Assembly: GCA_916700875.1 (NCBI GenBank)
Contig: CAKAKS010000068.1
Location: 34,288,127-34,352,126, forward strand
Direction: 5' to 3'
From: Sebastes aleutianus
Taxonomy: Eukaryota > Chordata > Actinopteri > Perciformes > Sebastidae
DNA length: 64,000 nucleotides
Notes under the pieces: generated by a model
Told to the model about the DNA's origin: nothing
Databases searched by the model: none
What the model saw: only the letters and a program-made list of their open reading frames with translations
Part shown: positions 31,500-44,700 of the stretch, piece after piece
How the letters are laid out: the number at the start of each line of letters is the position of its first letter
How positions within the stretch are numbered: position 1 is the first letter of the stretch
Translations under genes and position numbers: made by a program

Positions 31500-34400
31500 G
31501 AGAAGAACACTGAGATTAAGGATTAAGTTCTTGGTGGTTCCAGTTCTGAAGGCCCGATAGGTGAAGAGGCCAGAACAGCATTTTAGCCAGATGTTGAAAA
31601 GGTGTAAATGTTTAATGTAATCTCTACACCTCCCATGTGTAACTACTAGAGTTTTGCACAAACCCGAAACGAGACCCAAACCCGACCCAGACCCACTCGG
31701 TACCGCTGAATTTTGGGCCTGAACCCAATCCTAGACAGAGGCTGCATTTAAATGTTTTATTCTTCAAAGACAAATTGCTTTGTGGTACACAACAAATATA
31801 GATTATTTTAATAAACATTTTATATATGTTATATGTTATTCCTATATTTCACTATTTTATGTCTTAGATTATCATTGTTTTACTTGTGTTATTTTCTACA
31901 TATTTAATGAGCATTGTTGGAGGGAGCCTGAGATCTAAGATTTTCATTGCTGTTGGGACTTGTCACTCAAAATGGCGTCTGAGCCATTGAACTCAGTTTC
32001 CCAGAATGCTTGAGCCCTGAACTCCACCCATGGACTCAACACAAGCACACAGCTAAGCACAGGACTGTTTAACTTTGCCATTGTACATGTATTGATGTGA
32101 TTAATGTATTCACTGAGCTTTATTGTTGTGATATCATCTTAGTCAGGATTTCATGTAGCTGGTTTCAGCACAGTTGATGAATTAGTTATGCTTCACCCAA
32201 ACACAGAGTCTCACATGTACACTAACCGCCTCTCTTACTCAGTGCATTATCCTACACATATTACCATTATGTATACTCTGAACTGGCTTTAAACAGAGCT
32301 AGCTTCAAAGTTCACGCTCATATGTTGCTTTGTTCTGATCTGATCTGAATTTGACATTAATTCTATTGATATTAACAATTAGCTTTAATATTTGCTAATG
32401 ACCAGACCTGCTCCTACCTGCATCCCCAACATAATGGTGCCCCGTGTGCGGCGTATTATTTTTGGCAAATATTCATATTTGTGCAATATTCATTTAGAGC
32501 AGACATTTTAGTCAAAAGCAAACATTATACAGTAGATTCCACAAAAGTGTTGCAGTAGACGTCCTGCTGTACTTACAAACAAGTGCATTGTGGTGATAAT
32601 TGATTTATTCAAATGCAAACAAAGCAATTTGAGAGATTTGGGTTATTTATTGATAACTACCACTTTAAATGTCATAGTGTTACTTTAAGAACTCTGGAGG
32701 ACTTGTAAGAATACTGGACACAGAGGCACGTGGGTTTTTTTCAGATTACCTGTCTCATGCACTACTGTCAGGATATAGTGACTGTTTTATAAAAATAACT
32801 TGTTTTAATCACATTTGCTCCATTTCTACCCACTGCAGCTTTAAATGATGTTAAAAACATCACCAGGGTGCAAGATGTCAGTATATGATTATCACTGGCA
32901 GCTTCCTGTCAGCAAAGCGTGGGCACTGATGTTAAGAGAGAAACCACATGATGAAGAGATTAAAAGATGAAGAGGAAACTGCACATCTAACCAAAGAGCA
33001 GAGCTGATAAGTCGTAACTCTTAAGACATGCTACTATAACTGATCAAAATAATTCTGATTGCTGACGCACGCTTACACACTCTTGTTGTTTTGTTTAGTT
33101 TAGTTATTCAGTTAGATTAATATTGTGTGTTTCACCTTTATTAACGTGTAAATAAATGCTTGTGGCATATACACACTGGCCTGTTTAATGTTGCATCAGA
33201 GTGGATACTGCCAACCTCTGCTGTGACAAGGACTAAATCCTTCAACCTTTACTAGCCGTTGATATTGGTTATAGTTATTAATCTAATTATTAATCAGAGT
33301 TCCCAATTGATAGTTTAGTATACTTTATGAGACTATTTTATGAGACTACATTAGCATTTTCTCTTTGTTACAAAAAGTGGTGCCCCGAGGTGATTTAATG
33401 TAAATTAAATCAAATTATTCAATATAATCAATAATTACTTTGATAATTACTTATGACTTCTGATAACTATATAAAATGCCTTTTTGAGCACCAACATGAT
33501 TGTGGTGCCCCGTTATTATTTATATATATATATATATATAGGTGATTTTATAAATATTAATTTCATTCATTTTAATATTTTTTGCATCACTGGGCAAAAA
33601 TTCCATAATAACCTTTCAGTATATTCTAATTCAGGTGTTCTGAGAGATAACTAGACTTCTGCTCCTCCTCATAGCTTTGTTTTCAGGATTTAGAAAATCT
33701 ATCCCGTGACGGGAGACTTTGACCAATCACAGGTCATTTCAGAGAGAGAGAGCGTTCCTATTGGCTGTGCTCCGGCTGGTGGACGATGCTTGGTATTTCC
33801 TCAACTGATCTCAACATGGCTGCCGGGTCACAAACTTTCTAATTTTACAGCTAAACAGTACACTACAAGATGTTTCTGAAAACATCTGAGGAGAGAAATA
33901 GACATTACAGTAACAGAATATTGATTCATATTTGATCAGCGCTGCCTAGTTTGACCGTTTGGTCGGAGTTGGCGAGTGATTGACAGCTGCTCAGAGTCGG
34001 CAGACTCCAGATCAGCTCTGATCGGCTGTTTTCCTCCGGCCTGTGAAATCTTGCAGATGCCGTTAGGAGCACCGGAGGACACAGAGGCACGTGTGTTTTT
34101 TTTCAGATTACCTGTCTCATGCACTACTGTCAGGATATAGTGACCGTTTTATAAAAATAACTTGTTTTAATCACATTTGCTCCATTTCTACCCACTGCAG
34201 CTTTAACTGATGTTAAAAACATCACCAGGGTGCAGGGTGTCAGTATATGATTATCACTAGCAGCTTCCTGTCAGCAAAGAGTGGGCACTGACGTTAAGAG
34301 AGAAACCACATGATGAAGAGATTACAAGATGAAGAGGAAACTGCACATCTAACCAAAGAGCAGAGCTAATAAGTCGTAACTCTTAAGTTTCCAAAAGCTA

Positions 34401-35083
34401 CAATTTGAGTTCAGGACGACCCTTCACACTCTGAAGATGAAGCTTGACCATGTATTCAATGAAGCTTGTTGAGGCCGACGTTCTTCACTTATTCAAAATC
34501 AAATGAGAGATAAAAGAATAAGGTCAAATGTGATAATTCAGCACAATTATTATATTTACATATATGTTTCCCCTGATCACCATAGCAACCTACAGTATTC
34601 ACTGAATAAATAGAATTACTGCAACAGGAAGCATTATATTCAAAAATAGAAAGCCTGAAAATTATCTGTATGCAAGTAAAAATATATATTTTAAGTGCTT
34701 TTAAAAACAGTATGTTTCTGATATGAATGTGTAAGGGGGAAGTGATAATAATAATAATAATAATACTATTAATAATAAAACATTGCATTGAACTTTTAAA
34801 TAACTGAGTGTTATCTGACGTTTTGTCTGTGAACAGGTTGTACCTCATGGATCATGTTTCAAACTGGAAGCAAGATTAAACCTATTTTATTGCCTTTGTT
34901 TCAGGAAACTTTCTGCCAAATGCCATGTGTCTTCTTGAGTATTAATATTAAGTTTTAATTGAATTTATATATTTCACCAAATAGATCTATAGCCTCAAAA
35001 TAAGGTACTGCAGGCCGTGAGAGGCAACAGCCTAAACTACAGCGTTGTGATGACCTGATAGAGGTGAACAGGAAATATGTATC
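31500..35083. other. Intergenic region upstream of gene 2, no gene seen
   Basis: Counterpart of 5869-9593. It includes two copies of the upstream repeat block (32695-33025, 34080-34445), a TA run (33520-33540) and the MITE-like repeat (33625-34205). The 119-aa minus frame at 34489-34848 is AT-rich and disrupted in unit A, so it is not a gene. Confidence 0.6.
33625..34205. repeat. MITE-like dispersed repeat, unit B copy
   Basis: Same element and place as 8165-8750. The copies differ by scattered substitutions, consistent with duplication of the whole unit rather than a fresh insertion. Confidence 0.6.
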
Positions 35084-35171
35084 TCTCGGGGGGCTGGGCC
35101 TGACTCTTGGTCTGATAAAGAGACAGAGACAGCAGATGAAGAAGACACAGTGACAGGCACATTGAGTGGAC
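35084..35171 (+). promoter_or_regulatory. Conserved proximal 5' region of gene 2
   Basis: Matches 9594-9681 and 59409-59496. Probable 5' UTR and core promoter of gene 2; no start site can be fixed. Confidence 0.45.
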
Positions 35172-35211
35172 ATGGATCACAGAGTGCTGATTGTGCTGCT
35201 CTGGACCTCAG
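35172..35211 (+). CDS. Gene 2 exon 1, signal peptide
   Basis: 40 nt, identical to gene 1 exon 1 (MDHRVLIVLLWTS), with the same gtagga donor. Confidence 0.85.
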
Positions 35212-38200
35212 GTAGGACTCTGATTTAATGATGGACGTTTGAAACTCTTAATAAGTGAGGCAGAGAGCTGAGAGAAGCTGTGTGCTTTCAGGATGTTTCT
35301 ATACTTGGTTAGAGGCAGAGACCAAATAGCATGTGTTCACTCAGGTCTGAAACTCACGTTGTCTCTGATCCAGCGTGCTGGGTGTGGTGGTACTGATGTC
35401 TCTGAGTGGGTCATATTCTGAAGAACCTCTGGACAGGATGCACAGACCGACGGTCCCTATAATATTAATATTACAGGAGAAACATACTGTATTATAATCA
35501 CATCTAGAATCAGAACACAATGTACGTTACTATATGATATGATCAATTAAAACTAGATAAAGATTTATTAAATCATAAGGTATAAATACAATAGAGATGA
35601 CAGAAACATCAGAACAATTTTTGTTAAATATTAGGCTATTATAATATTAATATTCATATTATTACATATTATATCAAAAGGTGTTATGTAGTAGTAAAAT
35701 AAATGCAAACATAAATAAAATTACTTAAAAATGAAAAAAAAAAATAACTACAAAATAATTACAACAGATGAGTGAATAAATAAGGGACTTAATACAAAAA
35801 CAAATAAAGAAGCAAATTTAAACAAATATCGATTTATGTCACATTTTATCAATTCATTAATGGCTACATTTATTTTTTGATTATTTTTGCTATTATTTAT
35901 TGATTGATTTGATTGAACCAAAAAATAATATTAATGTATTAATAGTGTCCCTTTTATTTATTTTTCTTGCATTCATTTATTTATTAATTCATACATTTGC
36001 ATGTATGTATTTATTATAATTATTTCATATTATATAAAAGCGTGTAAAGTAGGCTATTAAATTCACTAAAATCAATAAACCCTTCCACTTATATTCTCAG
36101 TCCCTGTATATTTGATATTATAGGAATATTTGGGCGTGAAACTAAACGGAGTTAAAAACTAAAAAGTAAAAAACAGGCTTAATAATAGATTAAACTTATA
36201 TAGCGCTTTTAAAGATCTCAAAGACGCTTCACACTTTCGGGGGGAAACGGTGTGAGACAAACAGGAGACGAACGACAAACACAGGCGACATACAGAGGCA
36301 CACTCTCATACATACACACGGACAAATGGGTAAGGGGAGGCGGGGGCTACAAGTAAGCAGAGGACAAAAGATGGGTCTTGAGGCGGGACTGGAATAAGGT
36401 GAGGGAATCGGAGTCTCTGATGAGTTTTGGGAGGGAGTTCCAAAGCTCGGGAGCTGCCCTGGAGAATGCTCTGCTTAGTTTGTGGTGTTTTATTCATGAC
36501 GTCCATCCCGTCTGTCCTCAGAATCAGCAGCTGTCAGTTCTTTCTCTGCACAGAGTGTTTGTTTTTATCTCTGTTACCTCCTAGAGTAGATGTTTAGGAC
36601 GCCGCAGGCTCATGAAGCCAGCAGAACGGCCACATCGCAGTCAAGTGCATCAGCAGCGCGCCAAACGCTTCATTTTATAATATGTTTTATTTATTTATTA
36701 ATTTATTTTTTTCTATTGACCCCATGACAAATGTTGAGTGACAGCCCCATTATTTGCATAATGAGGCAGAAATGAATAAAGACATTTAAAAAGAAATGTG
36801 TAAAGAAAAGAATACAGAAATAAATAAGTTGGGGAAATAAATAAGGGCTGAAATGCAAAGGTGAAATCATGCAGAAATGAATAAATAAATGCATAGATAC
36901 ATAAATAGATAGACATTTAAATATAAATATAAATGTATATAAAAATAAATGCAAAAATAAAGAAATAAATGTAAAAATTAATAAAATGTAAATTTACACA
37001 AATAAAAGGGAAAATAAAACAGCAGAGTAAATAAAAAGAGAATTAATGCAAAGATAAATGAATAGAAAATCGAATTAAAACAGAAATATCCATTTATGTC
37101 ACATTTTTATCAATTAATCAATGGCTACATTTATTTATAATATTATTTTTCCTACATTTATTGACATATTTACTTGTCATGTCAAGAGGTCAGAACATAC
37201 AAATACAGACATTTAAAAATAAATATAAAATAAATGAAAAATAAATATAAAATAAATGAAAAATAAATAAATGAAAAATAAATGCAAAGATAAATAAACA
37301 ATAAACTAATGCAAAAATAAATAAAGACATCCAAAAATTAATAAAAAATAAATGCATCAATACATAAAAGGGAAAATAAAACAGAAGAGTAAATAAATAA
37401 TCAAGAATCAAAAATGAATGTATGTTACTATATGATATGATCTATTAAAACTAAGATAAAGATTTAATAAATCATAAATTAAAATACAATACAGATGACA
37501 GAAACGTCAATTAATAAGAATATCTTTTAATTATTCTCGTTCTTTTTCTTCTTCTTATTTCATATTATATAAAAGGGTATAAAGTGGCTGTTAAATTCAC
37601 TATAAAATCAATAAACTCTACTATTTATATTATCAGTCCCTGTATGGATATTATTTGATATTATAGGAATATTGGGGCTTGAAATGATAAATCAGGATGA
37701 GCCAACACACGGCACGGCGTTGGGGAGGGGGGTGAGAACGAGGGTGCTGTAATTTATCAATACAATGTTCAACTACTTTTTGTAAAATAATCAGTGAACC
37801 GTTCGTCATACTTTTTTTTTTTTAATTTGTGAACAAATATAATTAATGAAACATTATTTTAAAGTTTTCTGAATCTGCTCTTTTGATTTACAGAATATGA
37901 TTTTACAGGGCAAATATTTCCATAAGAATTAAATGTTCAGACGAAGGCTGTGAAATGTGTAAATAATAAAAGAATAATTTAACTAGAACAAGTTTTCTCT
38001 TTAAGCTTTTTGGGCGTTATCATGATGGTCAAACATTATGTTAAATTACATAGTTTTAGGTCAAAAACCTTTATTGTTTTCTTAATTCTTAATCTCCATT
38101 AACAGAAAACATTGTGGACTTCACTAATGTCTAAACCATGGCTACGTCCCTGTATGGAATAGTTATGGCTCGGTTAGACATTGTTTTCACTAACTTTCAG

Positions 38201-38762
38201 CTTACTATGACCTTAATCAGAACTGAATGCCAATCACAATGTCACTGTGCTGTGTGGACATATTTATGTACCCAGAACTTTGGTATAAACACAGACACAC
38301 ACAAACAATAGTCTGGTATCACCCTCTGGTGGCTACAGCTAGAAATACAAGGAGGCCAAGACGTCTGTTTACTTGCTGTTAACAAAGTAAAAGCCCAAAA
38401 CAATTACACAGTAATTCATTATTGTTGTTAACAACAACATATTTCACTATTTGTTACAGTATTAGTACTATTTTACTTTAAAATTCAATAAACAAATTAA
38501 ACCGTAAAGCATTTATTTTCTTTTGACCCTGTTAAGATCTTCTGAAATATTTGAGAATCTGAAATCAAATCAAATATATTTCAAAATATAATATATTTGA
38601 TAACAATTATGTGAGAATATATCTATTAATAAGCAGTTGTTTAGGGGAATAAAGGTGGAACTCTCATTTAATTTAACTATATTATTAGTTACAGTTGATT
38701 TACAGAATATAGCTGGCTGAACAACTGTTGTGTTTGATTTAAGTCTATACACTATATGTATG

Positions 38763-38796
<34 letters not shown>

Positions 38797-41700
38797 CATA
38801 TATATATGTATATATATATATGTATGTATATACACACACACATATATATATACATATATATATACAGTTCATATATATATATGTATAAGTATAAATATTA
38901 AGGTACACACACACACACACACACTAGTCTAATTAATTAATTAATTAATTTGTTTCACAGATTATCTGTCTCTCTACTGTCAGGATATAGAGACAATTTT
39001 TTATCATATTTGCTCAAAGTTGCTGACTGCAGCTTTTCAGGAGTAACATTAAGAAGTAATCCACTCTAAATTATTCTCCAATTGAAGAGATTGGGGACAA
39101 AATCCACAGAGCTCCAATGCAACCTGACCTGATCCTGATAGGACCCTGCAGGGAAGCCCAACAAAACTACATTTGGCAAATCTGTGACAAATATTTAGAA
39201 ATCTGTGACGGGATGCTTCTACTGCAACCTTTCTGCCTGACCTGTCCAGAGCAGGACAACTCATTATCACCCTTTGCATTATCTCTTTTAGGATTCTCCC
39301 CAGGTCTCCAGACAGAAGAACATGATACTCTCAAAGGTAAACAGAATACAAATATACAAAAGAAGAATTACACAAGAGATTATTTTACTAATTACTCTCT
39401 TACCTGTGTTCAGAGATTGATTATATCCGGTTGGTGGGACGATCCAGCCGCTGTTCTGGTGATCTAGAGGTGAAGCTCCAGGGAGTTTGGAGAGGAGTGG
39501 ATGGCCGTTACTGGGACCTGAAGTCAGCAGACGGAGTTTGTAGACTTCTGGACTGTGGTTCTGTGGTTCGGATTTCCTCAGCAACACGTCCATCTTCCTC
39601 AACAACACGTCCATCTTCACCTTCATGGAGGATCCCACCTTCCTGTCTTAAGTCTGAATCTAGTCTGAAGAAATGTTTAGCAGAAAGGTCCTTTACTTCT
39701 TCATATAATACAACCAGTTTGAAGATCATCTGCTCAGGTAACAACATCAGTATCCACAACACAAAAACACAAATGCAAAGAAAGCTCATCAGTGGGCTTG
39801 TTGCTGGAGGCTCATGGCTTCAAACCTTCCATACTGATATTCCTCTTACAGCAGCCACCAGTAGGGGACTGTCACTGAACTGACCTTCTTCCACTAGTGG
39901 AGCTGGGTGGGACACCATGACTCTTACAAATGGTGCACACTTTTGGACAGTCTCTCAGTCCTCCAAGGCATTCCTGGGGCCTTTCCCATTTCCGATTTTA
40001 TACGGCTCGACTCCTCTCCTCGATTCCTCTCCTCGACTCCTCTCCTCACATCTTAGTCCCGCCCACAGGAGATGTGAGCGGAGGAGGCGAGGAAATGACA
40101 CTAGGGGAAAGGAAACGAGGAAATATGTTTTTAGAGACATGAGACGTTGTTTCCTCTGAAGCATCACGTGAAGCGACGTCCGTTTCTGATGACAGCAGCA
40201 GCTGATCACATCTGGATCAGCTGTCAGTCGGCTTTAACAGCTGTAGAGACTTTAGATGGAGTTTGTGTTTGAACTGATCTAATACTAATAAAGAAACAGA
40301 AAACACAATTGTAACTGGTACACTTTTATTCAACAGTTTGTTAAACAGAACTTAAAAATACAAAAAAGAACATTGTTAAGTATTACACTTTCCTCCTTTC
40401 TGTGGGAGCAGAGCAGCAGTGTTTCCTCTCTGTAGCCTGTTACCTGTTTAACAAACATCTGCATCATTTACATTTTCCCTGAAACATTCAGCCTAATACA
40501 TAACTTCTAGTGTCAGAATATCAATAACTACAGACGCTAATAATGAATAAATAATATAAAGGTATTGTGCCAGTAGAGATGGTTCCTGGTCCTCTAAGCA
40601 GGACTCAGTCCACAGTAGAGATGGTTCCTGGTCCTCTAAGCAGGACTCAGTCCACAGTAGAAATACAGACTGCAGCTGTTATTCATGTGCAGGTGTTTGT
40701 TAAACAGGTAACAGACTACAGAGAGAAACACTGCTGCTCTGCCACTGAGAATAACTGAGTGTCTTTATTAGTATTAGATCAGTTCAGACATCAACAGCTG
40801 TTAAAGCTGACTGACAGCTGATCCAGATGTGATCAGCTGCTGCTGTCATCAGAAACGGACGTCGCTTCACGTGACGCTTCAGAGGAAACAACGCCTCATA
40901 TCTCTAAAAACATATTTCCTCATTTCCTCTCTCCTAGTGTCTTTTCCTCGCCTCCTCGAGGAGAGGAACCGAGCCGTATAAAATCAGAAATGGGAAAGGC
41001 CCATAGTCTCAAAAACTGGGAAAGGAAATGTCAAATGCAGGAAAAGGAACAGTGCTCAGAAACATGTACTGACAAACAAGGACTGAATGATCCTTAATGA
41101 ACCAACACCTCTCATAATCTCAACAAAAACTATCCTCACCAAATGGGCATACACAGTAGGACTACTGCATTGATTGTAATGTGTCAGTGTATTCTTTGCT
41201 ATGCCCTCTCTAACTATGAAGCAAGGACTCTCTGTCTGTCTGTGTTATTTGTATATCTCGAGAACAACTCATCTGATCTACTTCACACTTGGTGGTTGTA
41301 TTGCTGGGGACCCAAAGGAGTGCTTTTTCAAATTTGGTGTAATTTGACACACGACACATTCAATATTAATAAACTTTGAATAAACAAACACACAGGCTTC
41401 AGGGCTCTGCAGATTGAGACGAGCATGTCATCTGCAGCGGTCACTTTTGCTGCTGGATCCTGGATATAGCCTGCTAACACTATATGAATGCTGGATAACA
41501 ACCAAATTCACTTCTCTGGAGTCAAACAGCGACGAGCGGTTTTCCACACTGCTGCAAGCAGCACTTCCTCGGGGCCAAACAATCGGACCGTTCTGAACGG
41601 TCGAGACCTGGGTGTTATTTTCCCCCGTGTGTAAGACTGTATTTCCCCGGTGTAAGACTTGATAATAACTCATAACACTAATAACATTACTGACAGCAAA

Positions 41701-44700
41701 ATACCTCCGCTAATGAAATCCATGCTGTACTTTATAACCGCGGTGGTTATGTCAGAGCAAGCCACTAATGAGCCAATTTGGGATTTACCTCCATTAAAGG
41801 GACTATTTGTAACTTTCAGAAATGCTTCTTAACAGCGACACCTGTGGCCGTGAAATCAACAAAAGTCAGCGTTGGGCGTTTGTCTCCTCTGCTCTCTCCG
41901 CCCGCAGCCGGAGAGCAGAGGAGACACCGGAACCCGGTCGGTAACGAGAAGCCTACGTAAATCTCTGTAGAGCTCCGTCACTTCACAAGACACGGGAAAC
42001 CTCTGTTGGTCTGGAGGAGCTGCAGCATTTATTTCTGCACAAACGTCCCCTGTACATTCACTAGATATTCTCAGAGCTAAACTAACTCTTCTGCAGTGTG
42101 GAGTGAGCGCGTGTTCACGTCTAGAGGTGGAGCGAGCTGAGTTGTCTGAGTGAAGGCGAGCAGGCAGAGGAGGAGGGTACAGCGGCTACACGCGAACGCG
42201 CATATGCGAGCGCGCATGTGTGACGACCCGCTACATGTATGCGCGTACAAAGTTACAAATAGTCCCTTTAAGTGTTTTTCACCATCTGTTTTTCAGGGCC
42301 GTATTTAGTGATTTGGGGGCCTCAAGCAAATATCTTCTTGTGTTACTCTTCACCCTCTCTAACTGGGAATGTAGGTATTGGCAGTGGTAGAAAAAGTACT
42401 CAAAAATGTTTATAAAGTAAAAGTATTAACTATTAATAAGAAAACTATTAATATCGCACAGCAAAAGTCCTGCATTCAAAGTTTTACTTCAAGTGACGAG
42501 TGACAGAGAGGCATTAACAGCACAATGTGTTTAAATGTACTTAACGTCTGTTCAAGGTGGAGCTTTTCACTTCTCTGATGCCAGTTTAATGAATGATGAA
42601 TAAAATCTGAATCTGCAGTAACAATTCTCTGTCAGGTAAATGCAGTACTACAATGTTTTCCTCTGAAGTAGAAGTACACAGTTAGTACTATACAGTTGAG
42701 ATATGTTTTAAGTGCTTTGGGGTCTTTTGTAAGATACTTTGGGGTACAATCAGTTAGAATATTAACATAATTCAGTATTCTTCATACAGAAACATCATAA
42801 TAAATCTATATCTGTTAGAGGGTCAAGTCAGCTCCTGGTGTTTTTTCCCGTGAACCAGAGTGTATTTCACTAATGTTTCTGAGTCGTCACAACTTGGGTG
42901 TGTGACGCAACTATGTGATGGCAGGTGTTTTACTCAGGACCCAAAGAAGCTCAGTGTCGAGTGTGAAGTTTGGATGAGCGGTTCTCGAGAAAGCTGCAAG
43001 CAGCAACACCACAGACCAAACATTCAGCCCGTTCTAAAGGACATGTTTTGAACGGGCACTGCACTAGTACTTCATCTCTCTGTCTGCATGGTTTTCTTTC
43101 TCTATCTCTTCTTCTCCAGACTCTGTCAGGCTGGTGAATGGGACTAGTCTGTGTTCAGGCAGACTGGAGGTGATGTCCAACCAGTCCAACCAGTCGTGGT
43201 CCTCAGTGTGTGAAGATGACTTTGACCTGCAGGATGCTGAGGTGGTCTGTAGGGAGCTTGGCTGTGGGGCTCCTTCAGTCCTCCAGGGGGCGCTCTATGG
43301 AGACGTGGAGGCTCCAGTGTGGACCAAAGAGTTCCAGTGTGGAGGCCATGAGTCTACTCTCCTGGACTGTGACAGCTCAGACTCAGATAGAAACACCAGC
43401 TCACCTGGCAAAGCTGCTGGACTCACCTGCTCAGGTAGAAGAGGAGCTGTAGCTTTGATTTGATTTGAGTTTCTATTTTAATAAATGTGACTTCATCTGT
43501 TTTCACCAATTACTCCTGTCTGCTCAGAGCTCCATAATGTCCGGCTGGTGGGAGGATCCAGTCGCTGTGCTGGTGAACTGGAGATGAAACAACGGGGAAA
43601 CTGGAGACCAGTGGATGACCGAATGTCTGACTGGAATCTAAAGACAGCAGATGAAATGTGTAGAAAACTGGACTGTGGCTCTGCTGTTTCAACAGGGGGG
43701 AGAGAGAGTGACTTTGACAAACGTATATGGTTGATTAGCTCAACTTGTCTTCAGTCCAAGTCTGCAGTTAGGGAGTGTATATCGACACACTCTGAAACTT
43801 CCCGTTCCAACCTGGAGATCAACTGCTCAGGTAACAGCAGCAAATCCATCAGCTATAACTGTAATCTCTACAGTCTTTTCACTTACATTTACATTTCACA
43901 GACGTTTTTGTCCAAAGCAACGTACAAACAAGGTATCATCCAAGCCACAGTAGATCAAGGAGAAGTCATCAAGAAGAAGTGCTCAGTTTGACTTTCCACC
44001 TGACACAAGTGTCACGTTGTTGTAGGAGCATGCAGCAAGGCAGAAGTGCATAAGAAATGAAAAGGCAGCATTGAGTTAGAGATCTTATTCAGCCACCAAG
44101 GGAGAACACAGCAGAACAGTCTGGATTGAGATGTTCTGCCTTGCAGTGCCGGTGGGACTAGTTGTTGTTCACTGGCTGATTGTAGAGAATGAGAAGGTCA
44201 AAAACCTGAATAAGAGAGTTCAACTTGTAATTATCTCTGTCGCTGTCTTTCTTCAGAATCCATCAGGCTGGTGAATGGGAAGAGACTGTGTTCAGGCAGA
44301 CTGGAGGTGAAGTCTCACCAGTCCAGCCAGTCGTGGTCCTCAGTGTGTGAAGATGACTTTGACCTGCAGGATGCTGAGGTGGTCTGTAGGGAGCTTGGCT
44401 GTGGGGCTCCTTCAGTCCTCCAGGGGGCGCTCTATGGAGACGTGGAGGCTCCAGTGTGGACCAAAGAGTTCCAGTGTGGAGGCCATGAGTCTGCTCTCCT
44501 GGACTGTGACAGCTCAGACTCAGATAGAAACACCTGCTCACCTGGCAAAGCTGTTGGATTCACCTGCTCAGGTAGAAGAGGAGCTGCAGCTTTGATTTGA
44601 GTTTCTCTTTTAATAAATGTGACTTCATCTGTTTTCACCAATTACTCCTGTCTGCTCAGAGCTCCATAATATCCGGCTGGTGGGAGGATCCAGTCGCTGT

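Larger units (their letters stand above)
35212..39291 (+). other. Gene 2 intron 1, repeat-filled
   Basis: 4.1 kb with the same arrangement as gene 1 intron 1: AT-rich arrays (35640-36040, 36690-37560), dispersed repeat (36184-36507), conserved segment (37650-38720) and a CA/TA microsatellite (38750-38930). No coding frame. Confidence 0.65.
39738..43119 (+). other. Gene 2 intron 3, transposon-bearing
   Basis: 3.4 kb. It holds the inverted-repeat element (39976-41002), dispersed repeats, and a TTAA-flanked element (41798-42267) that gene 1 lacks. Confidence 0.65.

Noticed and set aside
34489..34848. 119-aa minus frame upstream of gene 2
   Set aside because: In unit A the same sequence is split by small indels; composition is AT-rich and there is no domain.
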